NCBI GenBank assembly: GCA_030525785.1
Contig: JAUNEA010000001.1
Span: forward strand, 1-64,000
Direction of reading: 5' to 3'
From: Cardiobacteriaceae bacterium
GTDB taxonomy: Bacteria; Pseudomonadota; Gammaproteobacteria; Cardiobacteriales; Cardiobacteriaceae
DNA length: 64,000 bases
In this document: positions 1 to 8,821 of the stretch, piece after piece
Numbering within the stretch: the first letter of the stretch is position 1
How the letters are laid out: each line of letters opens with the position of its first letter
The notes under the pieces: model-generated
What the model was told of the DNA's origin: nothing
What the model saw: only the letters and a program-made list of their open reading frames with translations
Databases searched by the model: none
Made by a program: the position numbers and the translations under genes

Positions 1-2010
1 ATTGTGTTGATTGATGAGCCGCAAAATATGGAAACGGATTTGGCAAAACAGGCGATTGATGCGCTTAATCCTTTGTTTGTGTTGCGTTATTCTGCCACCC
101 ACAAACAGCCGTATCACAAAGTATTCAGTTTAAATCCGATTGAAGCCTACAATCAGAAATTGGTCAAACAAATTGAAGTGAAATCGGTTTTGGCAAAAAA
201 TGATGTCAATGGTGCGTATGTGGCGTTGAAAGAATTTGTATCGGGCAAACGCAAATTGACCGCCAAAGTGGAAATCCATTTTCAAAATGAAAAAGAAACC
301 AAAAAGAAAACGGTTTCGGTGGTTTCGGGCGATGATTTGTTTGTGAAATCTGGAAATCATGAAACCTATCGTTATGGCTTTATCATCAATGGTTTGGACG
401 CTGAAAACGGCACACTGGCATTGTCCAACGGCACGGTTTTGACTTTGGGCGAAGACCAAGATGTGATTCGTGATGAAATCATGAAAAACCAAATAGCGGC
501 AACCATTAAAGAACATTTGCAAAAAGAAAAACGTTTAAATCCACGCGGCATTAAGGTTTTGTCTTTGTTTTTTATTGATAAAGTGGCGCATTATCGCCAT
601 GGCGGCAAATTTGCCCAATGGTTTGAAGAAATTTACCAACAAGAAACGGGACAAAGCGCGGACGGTGTGCATGACGGCTATTTTTCGCAAGACAAAGACA
701 CAAGCGGTAAAACCAAAGCCGATGACGATACTTATGCTTTGATTATGAAAGATAAGGAAAAATTGCTGTCGTTTGATTCGCCTTTGCGTTTTATTTTTTC
801 GCATTCTGCTTTAAAAGAAGGTTGGGATAATCCGAATGTATTTCAGATTTGCACGCTCAATGAAACCCAATCGCCGATTAGAAAACGGCAGGAAATTGGG
901 CGCGGTTTGCGTTTGGCGGTGAATCAGCAGGGCGAGCGCGTGCATGATGAAAGCGTGAACATTTTGACCGTGATTCCGAATGAAAGTTACGAAACCTTTG
1001 CCGCCAATCTGCAAAAACAATACGAAGACGAATGCGGCATCAAATTCAGCAATGGCGGTGCGAAAAATGCCAATCAGCGCAAACGGCAAACTTTCCGCAA
1101 AGGTTTTACGCTTGACCCCGTATTTTTGGACATTTGGCAGAAATTGCTGCACAAAACGCGCTATTCTGTACAATTTTCGCGTGATGATTTGATTCAGGCT
1201 GCCTGTAAATTGGTGAAAAATATGCCTGCCATTCACAAACCGCAAATTGTGGTGCAAAAAGCCAAAATCAATCAAAGCCAAACCGATGGCATTTGGGGCG
1301 AACAAACCCATGCTCAAACCGTACAAGTGGAAAATGCCGATTGGGCAATTCCTGATGTTTTGTTGGCTATCCAAAAGAAAACCAAATTGACGCGCCAAAG
1401 CATTTTTGAAATTTTGCAACAATCGGGGCGGATTGGCGAGATTGCCCATAATCCGCAGCGTTTTATTGATTTGGTAAGCGAAAAGATTTTGTTGGCGTTG
1501 AATGGTTTGATGGTATCGGGCATTGAATATTTCAGACTGTCTGAAAACAGCGATTTGGCGTATCAGCAAAGTTTGTTGCAATGGGAAAATTTGGCACAAA
1601 ACGGCACGGAATTTTTTATCAATGCACATACTTTTTCCGTTCAAAATCAGGATAAAACCATTTTTGCCGATTACATCAACTTGGATTCGCAAACCGAACA
1701 CGATTTTGCACGGGATTGTGAAAATCACGAAGATGTGGCTTTGTATTTCAAATTGCCGTCTTGGTTTAAAGTGCCTACGCCAATTGGCAATTACAATCCC
1801 GATTGGGCGGTGGTGATGAAAAACCGCGAGCGCGTGTATTTTGTGGCGGAAACGAAAAACACGGGCAAGGGGATTCAAGATGGGGTGGATTTAGATGCTT
1901 TGCGATTGAGCGAGCAACAAAAAATCCACTGCGCGAAAAAGCATTTTGGTTTGTTTGATGAGGTGGATTATCGGGTGGTGACAAAATTATCTGAATTATC
2001 AAATAAATAA
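1..2010 (+). CDS. Type III restriction enzyme, Res subunit (3' part)
   Basis: ATP-dependent translocase/endonuclease subunit of a type III restriction-modification system, acting on DNA with a Mod methylase that would lie outside the window. The reading frame is open at the left edge, so the N-terminus with Walker A is missing. Visible are the DEPQ Walker B box at about residues 4-7, the SAT motif at 30-32, the helicase motif QEIGRGLRL near 296, and a C-terminal PD-(D/E)xK nuclease core (NPDW near 599, AETK near 616). The visible part is intact to its TAA stop. It holds no AAAGCGCTTT copy over 2 kb, unlike most flanking genes, which suggests recent acquisition. Family assignment is firm; DNA specificity cannot be told. 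Confidence 0.93.
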   Translation: MVLIDEPQNMETDLAKQAIDALNPLFVLRYSATHKQPYHKVFSLNPIEAYNQKLVKQIEVKSVLAKNDVNGAYVALKEFVSGKRKLTAKVEIHFQNEKETKKKTVSVVSGDDLFVKSGNHETYRYGFIINGLDAENGTLALSNGTVLTLGEDQDVIRDEIMKNQIAATIKEHLQKEKRLNPRGIKVLSLFFIDKVAHYRHGGKFAQWFEEIYQQETGQSADGVHDGYFSQDKDTSGKTKADDDTYALIMKDKEKLLSFDSPLRFIFSHSALKEGWDNPNVFQICTLNETQSPIRKRQEIGRGLRLAVNQQGERVHDESVNILTVIPNESYETFAANLQKQYEDECGIKFSNGGAKNANQRKRQTFRKGFTLDPVFLDIWQKLLHKTRYSVQFSRDDLIQAACKLVKNMPAIHKPQIVVQKAKINQSQTDGIWGEQTHAQTVQVENADWAIPDVLLAIQKKTKLTRQSIFEILQQSGRIGEIAHNPQRFIDLVSEKILLALNGLMVSGIEYFRLSENSDLAYQQSLLQWENLAQNGTEFFINAHTFSVQNQDKTIFADYINLDSQTEHDFARDCENHEDVALYFKLPSWFKVPTPIGNYNPDWAVVMKNRERVYFVAETKNTGKGIQDGVDLDALRLSEQQKIHCAKKHFGLFDEVDYRVVTKLSELSNK

Positions 2011-2052
2011 ATCATTTTTCCAACAAAGCGCTTTGTGGATACCAGCTTCCTT

Positions 2053-2072
2053 TTTTGAAAGAACTTTCAAAA
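2053..2072. promoter_or_regulatory. Inverted repeat, possible operator before aga operon
   Basis: Perfect 9-bp arms (TTTTGAAAG / CTTTCAAAA) separated by 2 bp, about 50 bp upstream of the -10 box of the amino-sugar operon. It contains CTTTC, a pentamer that recurs in E. coli AgaR sites, so an AgaR-like regulator is conceivable. No regulator gene is adjacent. The symmetry is seen; the function is inferred. Confidence 0.35.
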
Positions 2073-2096
2073 GTCAGTCTGCATTTTAGAATTACC

Positions 2097-2126
2097 TTAC
2101 ATTTTGCTTTGTAAGCTTGCTATAAT
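2097..2126 (+). promoter_or_regulatory. Candidate sigma70 promoter of the aga operon
   Basis: A perfect TATAAT -10 box lies at 2121-2126, 34 bp before the kbaZ start codon. The -35 candidate (TTACAT, 2097-2102, 18-bp spacer) is weak, so the promoter may need an activator. It is the only good -10 in this gap. Confidence 0.5.
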
Positions 2127-2160
2127 ATGAACCCATTGTAATTTCTCAAAGGGTGAAAAG

Positions 2161-3429
2161 ATGGCAGAAAATTTGGTTTTAGCAACGATTGCCCACCATA
2201 AAGTCACAGGCAAAGGCGGACTGGTGTCCATTTGTAGCGCACACCCTGCAGTGATTGAAGCGAGCGTGCGTTTGTTTAAAGACGAAAAAGCGCTTTTATT
2301 ACTGGAATCGACCTCTAATCAGGTGGATCAATTTGGCGGTTACACAGGTTTAACCCCTGCCCAATTTGTCGCCCAGACTCAAAAACAGGTGGCAGATTTG
2401 GGTTTTCCTTTGGAACGTTTGGTGTTTGGTGGCGACCATTTGGGGCCAAATGCTTGGCAACATTTGCCAGCCGAAGAAGCGCTTTTAAACGCTGAAGAAT
2501 TGGTGCGTCAATACACTTTGGCAGGTTACGACAAAATCCATTTGGATTGTTCCATGTCCTGCGCCGATGACCCTCAAATTTTAGACGATGAAACGGTAGC
2601 AACTCGCTCAGCACGTTTGATGAAAATCTGCGAAGAAACGAGAGCTTCCATGAAAAATGCCTCGCCCATTGCCTATATTATTGGCACAGAAGTACCCGCA
2701 CCAGGTGGGGCAAAGGAAGAATTTGAAGGCGTACCACCGACCAAAGTGACAGACGCAGAAAAAACCCTCAAAGTTCATCAGGAAGTATTTGAAAAAGCTG
2801 GATTATCAAGCGCTTGGCATCGGGTGATTGGTTTGGTGGTGCAACCAGGTGTGGAATTCAATCACCATGAAGTGGTGCATTATGACCGAAAGCTTGCCAA
2901 AGATTTATCTGACCTGTCAAAGCGCTTTGAATATGCCGTTTTTGAAGCCCATTCAACCGATTATCAAAAAGCCAGCGCCTACCGTGAATTGGTCGAAGAC
3001 CATTTCGCCATTTTGAAAGTCGGGCCTGCTTTAACCTTTGCCTACCGTGAAGCGCTTTATGGTTTGGCGGAAATCGGAAAAGTGTTGTTTGGTCATCAAG
3101 CGCTTGATATTCAAGCGGTTGTGGAAGAAGTCTTGTTAAACAACCCCAAACGCTGGGCAAGTTATTATCACGGCACAGCCGAAGAGCAAAAAATCTTACG
3201 TCATTATTCTTTATCCGACCGTGTCCGTTATTACTGGGGCAATGAAACCCTCCAAAACGCTGTCCAAGCGCTTTTGGCACAGTTTGGCGAACAAAAAATC
3301 CCCTATGGCGTGGCGCATCAATATTTGCCCCAAGCCGCCGAACGTGCTGAATCGCTCACGGCAAAACAACTCATCATGGCGCAGATTCAAAGCGCTTTAT
3401 TCCCTTATTTACAAGCGGTTACGGAGTAA
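2161..3429 (+). CDS. kbaZ: Tagatose-bisphosphate aldolase accessory subunit (GatZ/KbaZ family)
   Basis: Non-catalytic chaperone-like subunit of class II D-tagatose-1,6-bisphosphate aldolase, which cleaves the phosphorylated product of galactosamine or galactitol breakdown to DHAP and glyceraldehyde-3-phosphate in the cytoplasm. At 422 aa it has full family length. The N-terminal stretch around ICSAHPAVIEA and the segment FGGDHLGPNAW are typical. ATG follows GGGTGAAAAG. It opens a rightward operon whose next gene, agaS, starts 3 bp after its stop. The catalytic subunit KbaY/GatY is not in the window. KbaZ (AgaZ) is preferred over GatZ because of the agaS and PTS neighbours. Confidence 0.9.
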   Translation: MAENLVLATIAHHKVTGKGGLVSICSAHPAVIEASVRLFKDEKALLLLESTSNQVDQFGGYTGLTPAQFVAQTQKQVADLGFPLERLVFGGDHLGPNAWQHLPAEEALLNAEELVRQYTLAGYDKIHLDCSMSCADDPQILDDETVATRSARLMKICEETRASMKNASPIAYIIGTEVPAPGGAKEEFEGVPPTKVTDAEKTLKVHQEVFEKAGLSSAWHRVIGLVVQPGVEFNHHEVVHYDRKLAKDLSDLSKRFEYAVFEAHSTDYQKASAYRELVEDHFAILKVGPALTFAYREALYGLAEIGKVLFGHQALDIQAVVEEVLLNNPKRWASYYHGTAEEQKILRHYSLSDRVRYYWGNETLQNAVQALLAQFGEQKIPYGVAHQYLPQAAERAESLTAKQLIMAQIQSALFPYLQAVTE

Positions 3430-3432
3430 AAC

Positions 3433-4587
3433 ATGATTGAAACCAGTCAAAAACACGGCGCAGGCATTACCGCCAAAGAAATCCAGCAACAAAGCGCTTG
3501 CTGGCGAAAAATCCCTGATTTATTAAAAAATATTCCAGCAGAAGAAAAATCCTTTTTGCGAGCAACTTTATTGGATTCAAGCGCTTCGGTGATTTTCACA
3601 GGCGCTGGCACTTCAGGCTATGTGGGCGATATTTTAGCTCCAACTTTTGCCCAAAGCGCTTTGGCGCATTGTGTTTCCCATCACACCACCGCCATTGTTG
3701 CCAATCCTGAGGCTTGTATTCCCACAGGGCAGGGGGTTTTGTTTTCCTTTGCTCGTTCAGGCAATTCACCTGAAAGCGTTGATGCGGTAGAAAAAACCAT
3801 TGAATTAAATAAGGAAATTATTCCCGTCAATGTTACCTGCAACGAAAAGGGAAAATTGGCAAAAATGGAAGACACCATCTCCTATTTGATGCCCCCCGAA
3901 ACCCATGATGAAAGCTTCGTGATGACTTCCAGCTTTTCGACCATGACCTTATTTACTTCTGCCTTGTGTCGTGAGGTATTGGGCTTGCGTCAAGAAAATC
4001 TCCAAATCGTGGCAGAGGAAGCCTTACGCATTCAGGAGACTTATTTCCAAAGCGCTTTATTATCAGAATTGTCCCAAAAATCCCGTTTGATTTATTTGGG
4101 CAGTGGCGCACTTTATGGCGCAACCCGTGAGGCGAGTTTAAAAGTTTTGGAAATGACCGCAGGGGCGATTTCTGTAATGGCAGAAACCTCATTGGGATTC
4201 CGTCATGGCCCTAAATCTTTTGTCAATCCAGATACAGCGGTGATGATTTTCGCCAGCAATGACCCCTACACCCAGCAATTTGATGCCGATATTGCTCTTG
4301 AATTGGCGGCAAACGGCAAAGCAAAAGTGGTCGTGATTGGCACCCAAGCCTTTTTTGCCCGCTTTGAAAAGCGCTTTGAGGGCTTCAATATCGAACGCCT
4401 CATCTATTCACCTGAACTCAATTATGCCTATGACGACAGTTTGGCGGTTTTGGGAGTGGTTTATGGACAATTGATTGGTTTAAAAGCAGCGATTCATCAT
4501 GGCGTTTCGGCGGACAATCCCAGCCCAGATGGCACGGTGAATCGGGTGGTGCAAGGCGTAACGCTTTATCCCTATGCAAGATTTTAA
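3433..4587 (+). CDS. agaS: AgaS, SIS-domain galactosamine-6-phosphate deaminase/isomerase
   Basis: A 384-aa protein with two SIS sugar-isomerase domains, roughly residues 45-200 and 210-360. The first carries the phosphosugar-binding segment FTGAGTSGY and the serine-rich SFARSGNSPES. In E. coli AgaS converts galactosamine-6-phosphate to tagatose-6-phosphate with ammonia release, which fits the tagatose aldolase subunit upstream and the amino-sugar PTS downstream. Ribosome site GGAG sits 7 bp before ATG, overlapping the end of kbaZ. Related GlmS-like isomerases share the fold, but length and context favour AgaS. Confidence 0.9.
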   Translation: MIETSQKHGAGITAKEIQQQSACWRKIPDLLKNIPAEEKSFLRATLLDSSASVIFTGAGTSGYVGDILAPTFAQSALAHCVSHHTTAIVANPEACIPTGQGVLFSFARSGNSPESVDAVEKTIELNKEIIPVNVTCNEKGKLAKMEDTISYLMPPETHDESFVMTSSFSTMTLFTSALCREVLGLRQENLQIVAEEALRIQETYFQSALLSELSQKSRLIYLGSGALYGATREASLKVLEMTAGAISVMAETSLGFRHGPKSFVNPDTAVMIFASNDPYTQQFDADIALELAANGKAKVVVIGTQAFFARFEKRFEGFNIERLIYSPELNYAYDDSLAVLGVVYGQLIGLKAAIHHGVSADNPSPDGTVNRVVQGVTLYPYARF

Positions 4588-4662
4588 AAAGTTCCTCTCG
4601 GAGGGATTTAGGGTGGGGGCAAAGCGCTTTGGCGCCCTTAAAACAACAAGGAGAAAACAGAA

Positions 4663-5142
4663 ATGCCAAATATTTTATTAACTCGAATTGATAACCGCCT
4701 GATTCATGGTCAAGTGGGCATGACTTGGACGAACTGGCTCGGCGCCAATTTGGTGTTGGTGGCAGATGATGAAATCGCCAATGACCCCGTTCAGCAAAGC
4801 CTGATGGACATGGCCATTGCGGGCAATGTACAGAGCCGTTATTTCACTTTGCAAAAAACCATTGATGTGATTCACAAAGCCGCCGACCATCAAAAGATTT
4901 TTATTGTGGTACGCACCCCTCAAAGCGCTTTGAAACTGGTAGAAGGAGGCGTGCCGATTAGCGTAATTAATGTGGGGAATTTACATTTTGCGCCTCACAA
5001 GCGTCAGGTAAGCAAGGTGATTAGCGTTGATGATGCTGATGTTTCAGCGTTTAAAGCGCTTGAAGCCAAAGGTGTGGTTTGTACGGCGCAGGGCGTGCCA
5101 GAAGACCCCAAAGTTCCGATTCTAACCCTTATTGGAGAGTAA
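4663..5142 (+). CDS. agaV: PTS mannose-family IIB component (AgaV/AgaB type)
   Basis: A 159-aa cytoplasmic phosphotransfer protein of the mannose/sorbose PTS family. The signature RIDNRLIHGQV at residues 8-18 places the phosphoryl-accepting histidine at H15. It receives phosphate from IIA and passes it to the sugar carried by IIC/IID. AAGGAG precedes the ATG. Context with agaS and kbaZ indicates N-acetylgalactosamine or galactosamine as substrate; sequence alone cannot separate these from other mannose-class sugars. Its stop codon lies 2 bp before the next start. Confidence 0.92.
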   Translation: MPNILLTRIDNRLIHGQVGMTWTNWLGANLVLVADDEIANDPVQQSLMDMAIAGNVQSRYFTLQKTIDVIHKAADHQKIFIVVRTPQSALKLVEGGVPISVINVGNLHFAPHKRQVSKVISVDDADVSAFKALEAKGVVCTAQGVPEDPKVPILTLIGE

Positions 5143-5144
5143 GC

Positions 5145-5948
5145 ATGGAAGCAATTGTTGATATTTCGGTGTGGCAGATTTTTGCTGTTGCCGTTTTCGC
5201 AGGTTTGGCAGGAATTGACCTGTTCAACGTTTTAACCCATATTCACCGCCCAATCATCACTGGCCCTGTGGTGGGGATTATTTTAGGCAATCCGCAGGCT
5301 GGTTTGGTGGCGGGTGCAACCTTTGAATTGATGTGGATGGGTTTGGTGCCACTGGCAGGGGCGCAACCGCCAAACGTGGTTCTGGGGGGCATTATTGGAA
5401 CGGCCTATGTGATTGTAACAGGACAAACGCCAGAGCAAGCGATTTTGGTGGCGATACCGTTTGCGATTTTGGTGCAAATGTGCATCACCTTGCATTTTAC
5501 CGTGTTCTCACCTTTGATGAGCTATGCCGATAAATGTGCGCAAAAATTGGATTTCAAAGGCATTGCCAATTTGAATTATTTGGGCATGGCGATTTTGTTT
5601 GTCTTCTATTTCACCATTGCTTTTGTGGTGATTTATTTCGGTGCCGATAGTGCGAAACAATGGGTAGAGAAAATCCCACGTTGGATTACCGATGGCTTAG
5701 GCTTTGCAGGTGGCATGATGCCTGCGATTGGTTTTGGTATTTTGTTGAATATCATGTTGCGCCGTGAATATGTGGCCTATTTCCTCTTAGGATTTTTACT
5801 CGCAGCTTATTTGAAACAGCCTTTACTCGCTATTGCTTTGGTGGGTGTAGTCTTTGCCTTAATTGAATATTACTTGCGTGAAGCCTTTGAAAGCGCTTCT
5901 GGTGGTCAAAAAGCGCTTGCCAATCATTCAGAAGAAGAGGGGATTTAA
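5145..5948 (+). CDS. agaW: PTS mannose-family IIC component (AgaW/AgaC type)
   Basis: Membrane permease subunit of 267 aa with several hydrophobic spans and the family stretch VVGIILGNPQAGLVAGATFEL near the N-terminus. An earlier in-frame start at 5079 exists but lies inside the IIB gene; ATG 5145 is chosen because GGAGAG sits just upstream and the protein then aligns with IIC length. It works with the following IID to move and phosphorylate the sugar. The C-terminal tail (from about residue 245) is polar and carries two near-copies of the iterated palindrome. Confidence 0.92.
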   Translation: MEAIVDISVWQIFAVAVFAGLAGIDLFNVLTHIHRPIITGPVVGIILGNPQAGLVAGATFELMWMGLVPLAGAQPPNVVLGGIIGTAYVIVTGQTPEQAILVAIPFAILVQMCITLHFTVFSPLMSYADKCAQKLDFKGIANLNYLGMAILFVFYFTIAFVVIYFGADSAKQWVEKIPRWITDGLGFAGGMMPAIGFGILLNIMLRREYVAYFLLGFLLAAYLKQPLLAIALVGVVFALIEYYLREAFESASGGQKALANHSEEEGI

Positions 5949-5950
5949 TC

Positions 5951-6898
5951 ATGACAGAGTTAAATAAAGATATGCCAAATGTGGTAGAAAACACAGTGCC
6001 ACAGGATATGGAAAATTATACCGATACCCAAGTCGAAAAAGTTTTAACCAAAAGCGATATTAATCGCATGGTTTGGCGTTCGTTATTTTTACAAGCCTCT
6101 TTCAACTACGAAAGAATGCAAGCCAATGGCTGGCTTTACACCATTTTGCCTGCGTTGCGTAAAGTTCATAAAAATCCTGATGATTTGCGTAAATCCATGC
6201 AAATGCATTTGGAATTTTTCAATACCCACCCATTTTTGGTGACCTTTATTTCGGGTTTGGTCTTGGCAATGGAAGAGGCGAAAGAAAAAATCTCAACCAT
6301 TCGTGCCATCAAAATCTCGACAATGGGGCCAGGTGGTGGCATTGGTGATGCGGTTTTCTGGCTGACCACCTTATCCATTTGCGGTGGTGTAGGAGCCTCA
6401 TTTTCGAAATCGGGTTCATGGTTGGGGCCAATTTTCTTCTTGGTACTCTTTAACTTGGTGCATTTTGGTTTGATTTTCTGGCTCGGACATTATGGTTACA
6501 AAATGGGCGTTTCCGCCATTGCCAATTTGAAAAATCAAACCCGTAAATTGGCACACGCAGCCTCTATTGTGGGCTTAACCGTAATTGGTGCTATGACCGC
6601 TAGCTATGTGCGTTTGGAAGCTGGATTACAAATGGTGGTGAAACCTGAAAATTCAGAACCCTTTGTCTATGGCTTACAGAAAGATTTAATTGACCCCATT
6701 ATGCCTTCTTTATTGCCCTTATTATGGACTTTATTCATTCTTTGGCGCATTAAAAAAGGCTCTTCACCGATGAAATTGGTTTTCTATACCGTAGGATTTG
6801 GTTTGCTTTGCACCTTAATTCCTGTTTTGGTACGCCAATTCTTTGGGGTGGATATTATTGACAGCGCCGTTTTAAATGCTCGTATGGGTATGCAATAA
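5951..6898 (+). CDS. agaE: PTS mannose-family IID component (AgaE/AgaD type)
   Basis: 315-aa IID subunit with an N-terminal cytoplasmic part and C-terminal membrane spans. The segment RSLFLQASFNYERMQANGW and the glycine-rich MGPGGGIGDAVFW are characteristic. The N-terminal 35 residues are an acidic, low-complexity extension. It starts 2 bp after the IIC stop, as expected for a stoichiometric complex. A terminator-like hairpin follows and separates it from the IIA gene. Confidence 0.93.
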   Translation: MTELNKDMPNVVENTVPQDMENYTDTQVEKVLTKSDINRMVWRSLFLQASFNYERMQANGWLYTILPALRKVHKNPDDLRKSMQMHLEFFNTHPFLVTFISGLVLAMEEAKEKISTIRAIKISTMGPGGGIGDAVFWLTTLSICGGVGASFSKSGSWLGPIFFLVLFNLVHFGLIFWLGHYGYKMGVSAIANLKNQTRKLAHAASIVGLTVIGAMTASYVRLEAGLQMVVKPENSEPFVYGLQKDLIDPIMPSLLPLLWTLFILWRIKKGSSPMKLVFYTVGFGLLCTLIPVLVRQFFGVDIIDSAVLNARMGMQ

Positions 6899-6918
6899 AG
6901 CGCTTTTTATCTCATTTA

Positions 6919-6942
6919 GGCGGAATTCTATTCCGCCTTTTA
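6919..6942 (+). terminator. Hairpin between IID and IIA genes
   Basis: An 8-bp perfect stem (GGCGGAAT / ATTCCGCC) with a 3-nt loop followed by TTTTAT lies inside the PTS operon. It has the form of an intrinsic terminator and probably lowers expression of IIA and the esterase relative to upstream genes. Confidence 0.7.
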
Positions 6943-6956
6943 TTTAGGAAAGATTT

Positions 6957-7376
6957 ATGAAATTAATCGTCAGCGGACACGGAAACTTTGCTTCAGGATT
7001 GGTAAGTGCTGCTCAACTGATTGGCGGTGAACAAAGCGCTTTGGTAGCTATTGATTTTGTGGCTGGTATGAGTGGAGAAGCATTGCGAGCAGAATTAAGC
7101 AAAGCGCTTTCTTCTGAGCCAACATTGATTTGTACTGATTTATTGGGCGGTGCGCCTTTTCGTGAGGCGGTATTGTTGAGTCAAGGGCGAGATGATGTGG
7201 TAGTGATAGCTGGAACAACCGTACAATTTTTGCTGGAGGCAATGCTCACGCTTGATGAAGCTGGGGAGAATTTGCGAGCATGGGCTGATGGTTTACTGGA
7301 AAGTGCGCGAGAAGGTGTCACGGCATACCATCAACAACCCTCACGCACACAACAATCCAGCGATGATGGTATTTAA
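6957..7376 (+). CDS. agaF: PTS mannose-family IIA component (AgaF type)
   Basis: 139-aa cytoplasmic IIA domain protein. The N-terminus MKLIVSGHGNFASG places the active-site histidine at H8. It accepts phosphate from HPr and donates it to IIB (H15 of the upstream gene). The second conserved segment ICTDLLGGAPF is present. Placing IIA last and behind a hairpin is a little unusual. AGGAAAG precedes the ATG. The last 15 residues are polar and poorly conserved in type. Confidence 0.9.
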   Translation: MKLIVSGHGNFASGLVSAAQLIGGEQSALVAIDFVAGMSGEALRAELSKALSSEPTLICTDLLGGAPFREAVLLSQGRDDVVVIAGTTVQFLLEAMLTLDEAGENLRAWADGLLESAREGVTAYHQQPSRTQQSSDDGI

Positions 7377-7412
7377 TCACTAAAACAATCGCCAAAGCGC
7401 TTTGGGAGGCAT

Positions 7413-8375
7413 ATGGAGAAAAAGAGTTTGCATTTGCTGGTGGGCGATTATCGAAACACCGATGTTTTACAGCCGATGTTGGAGCAATCTTATGTGGAAC
7501 AAAATATTGCGACCATTCAGGCAATGCGCTTTAAATTGGCTGATGCAGACCCTATTCAGCCTGACCATCATTGGGTAGCGCCAGCAGATAATAAACAATC
7601 TCCTGTTTCTCTTTATGTTTTTTTGCCACAAAGCGCTTTAGACAAGCCTTTGCCCTTGATTTATTTCATGCATGGCGGTGGCTATATTTTGGGTAATCCA
7701 CGCCAACAAAATGCCGCGTTGAAAGCATTGGCTGAGCAAAATCAGGCGATGGTGGTAAGCGTAGGCTACACCTTAGCAACCACCAAACCCTATCCAGCTG
7801 ACTTAAACGATGCCTATCATGGCTTACATTATCTTTACCAACATGCTGCCCAATATGGCATCGATGCTGAGAAAATCATTGTTATGGGCGAGAGTGCAGG
7901 GGGAGGGTTGGCAGCTCGTTTAGCACTGAAAGTGCGCGATGAAGGGGAAATATCATTGAAAGGGCAGGTGCTGATTTATCCGATGTTGGACTATCGTACA
8001 GGTACAGCAGAATCGCCTTACCCCAATGCATACACAGGAGAATTTGTATGGACGGCAGAGCGAAATCGCTTTGGCTGGTCATGTTTGCGTGGTGGTCAGA
8101 CATTTTCTTTAGAGGAGCTGGGCTATTTTTCGCCGACCTTTGCTCAAAAGCTAAGCGCTTTGCCACCCACTTTTATCGTGGTCAGCACGCTGGATTTGTT
8201 TGTACATGAAGACATCGATTACGCACAAAGGCTGATTCAAGCAGGCGTTCCCACAGAATTGCACGTGATTGATGGAGCTTATCATGGTTTTGATAATGTT
8301 TTGCCACAATCGGAGCAGACTCAGCAATACATTCATTGGCGTACTCAAGCCATCGCGCGTATGCTTAGCCGTTAA
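7413..8375 (+). CDS. Alpha/beta-hydrolase, hormone-sensitive-lipase family esterase
   Basis: 320-aa cytoplasmic hydrolase. The oxyanion motif HGGGY is near residue 87, the nucleophile elbow GESAGGG near 159 (Ser about 161), a catalytic Asp candidate near 259-265 and the His in YHGF near 291. These define the HSL (GDSAG-type) esterase/acetylesterase group. GGGAGG precedes the ATG. It follows the IIA gene by 36 bp and probably belongs to the operon. No AgaA deacetylase is in the window, so a role in deacylating an imported sugar is possible but unproven. Confidence 0.85.
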   Translation: MEKKSLHLLVGDYRNTDVLQPMLEQSYVEQNIATIQAMRFKLADADPIQPDHHWVAPADNKQSPVSLYVFLPQSALDKPLPLIYFMHGGGYILGNPRQQNAALKALAEQNQAMVVSVGYTLATTKPYPADLNDAYHGLHYLYQHAAQYGIDAEKIIVMGESAGGGLAARLALKVRDEGEISLKGQVLIYPMLDYRTGTAESPYPNAYTGEFVWTAERNRFGWSCLRGGQTFSLEELGYFSPTFAQKLSALPPTFIVVSTLDLFVHEDIDYAQRLIQAGVPTELHVIDGAYHGFDNVLPQSEQTQQYIHWRTQAIARMLSR

Positions 8376-8403
8376 AAACCAACAAAGCGCTTTTGTTGGT
8401 TTT
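8375..8403. terminator. Bidirectional hairpin built on the iterated palindrome
   Basis: Arms AAACCAAC / GTTGGTTT enclose AAAGCGCTTTT, giving a nearly perfect stem (one extra T) between the convergent esterase and ridA genes. A-run and T-run flanks suit termination on both strands. Confidence 0.7.
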
Positions 8404-8418
8404 GAGGGCATAGGATTT

Positions 8419-8775
8419 TTAAGATTTAACAGCTGCGGTAAATTTGATTTCTACTTTAAACTCTGGCAATGCCAAAGCGCTTTGTACACAAGCACGCGCT
8501 GGCGCACGGTTTGGCGCTGTCCAACTATCCCAAACTTCATTCATGGCAGCATAATCTTGCATATCAGCGAGATAAATGGTGGCTTCTAAAATATGGGCTT
8601 TGTCGGAGCCACAACGCGCCAGCAACGCATCAATTTGCGCCAAGACGCTGCGTGTTTGTTCGCGAATATCGGCATGTTTATCTTCTGGAACTTGTCCTCC
8701 GCCGTAAATGATGCCGTTATAAATGGTGGCATCGCTGTAGCGTGGTTCGGGGTCGAGGTAGAAAATATCTTGCAT
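8419..8775 (-). CDS. RidA/YjgF-family deaminase
   Basis: 118-aa RidA-superfamily protein, which hydrolyses reactive enamine/imine intermediates of amino-acid metabolism in the cytoplasm. The substrate-anchoring arginine lies in the typical segment NRAPARACV near residues 88-96, and the GGQVPED region near 25 fits the family. AAAGGAGG precedes the ATG. It sits downstream of hemE on the same strand, 46 bp away with a palindrome copy between. It could belong to a RidA-like subgroup with a different substrate than canonical RidA. Confidence 0.87.
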   Translation of the reverse strand: MQDIFYLDPEPRYSDATIYNGIIYGGGQVPEDKHADIREQTRSVLAQIDALLARCGSDKAHILEATIYLADMQDYAAMNEVWDSWTAPNRAPARACVQSALALPEFKVEIKFTAAVKS

Positions 8776-8821
8776 AAAGCCTCCTTTGAGTCAGAGTTAA
8801 AGCAAAGCGCTTTGTGGGGAA

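Noticed and set aside
811-1878. Long minus-strand frame (355 aa) opposite the restriction gene
   Set aside because: It mirrors the codons of the Res gene, has no family resemblance or ribosome site, and the plus-strand protein has clear motifs.
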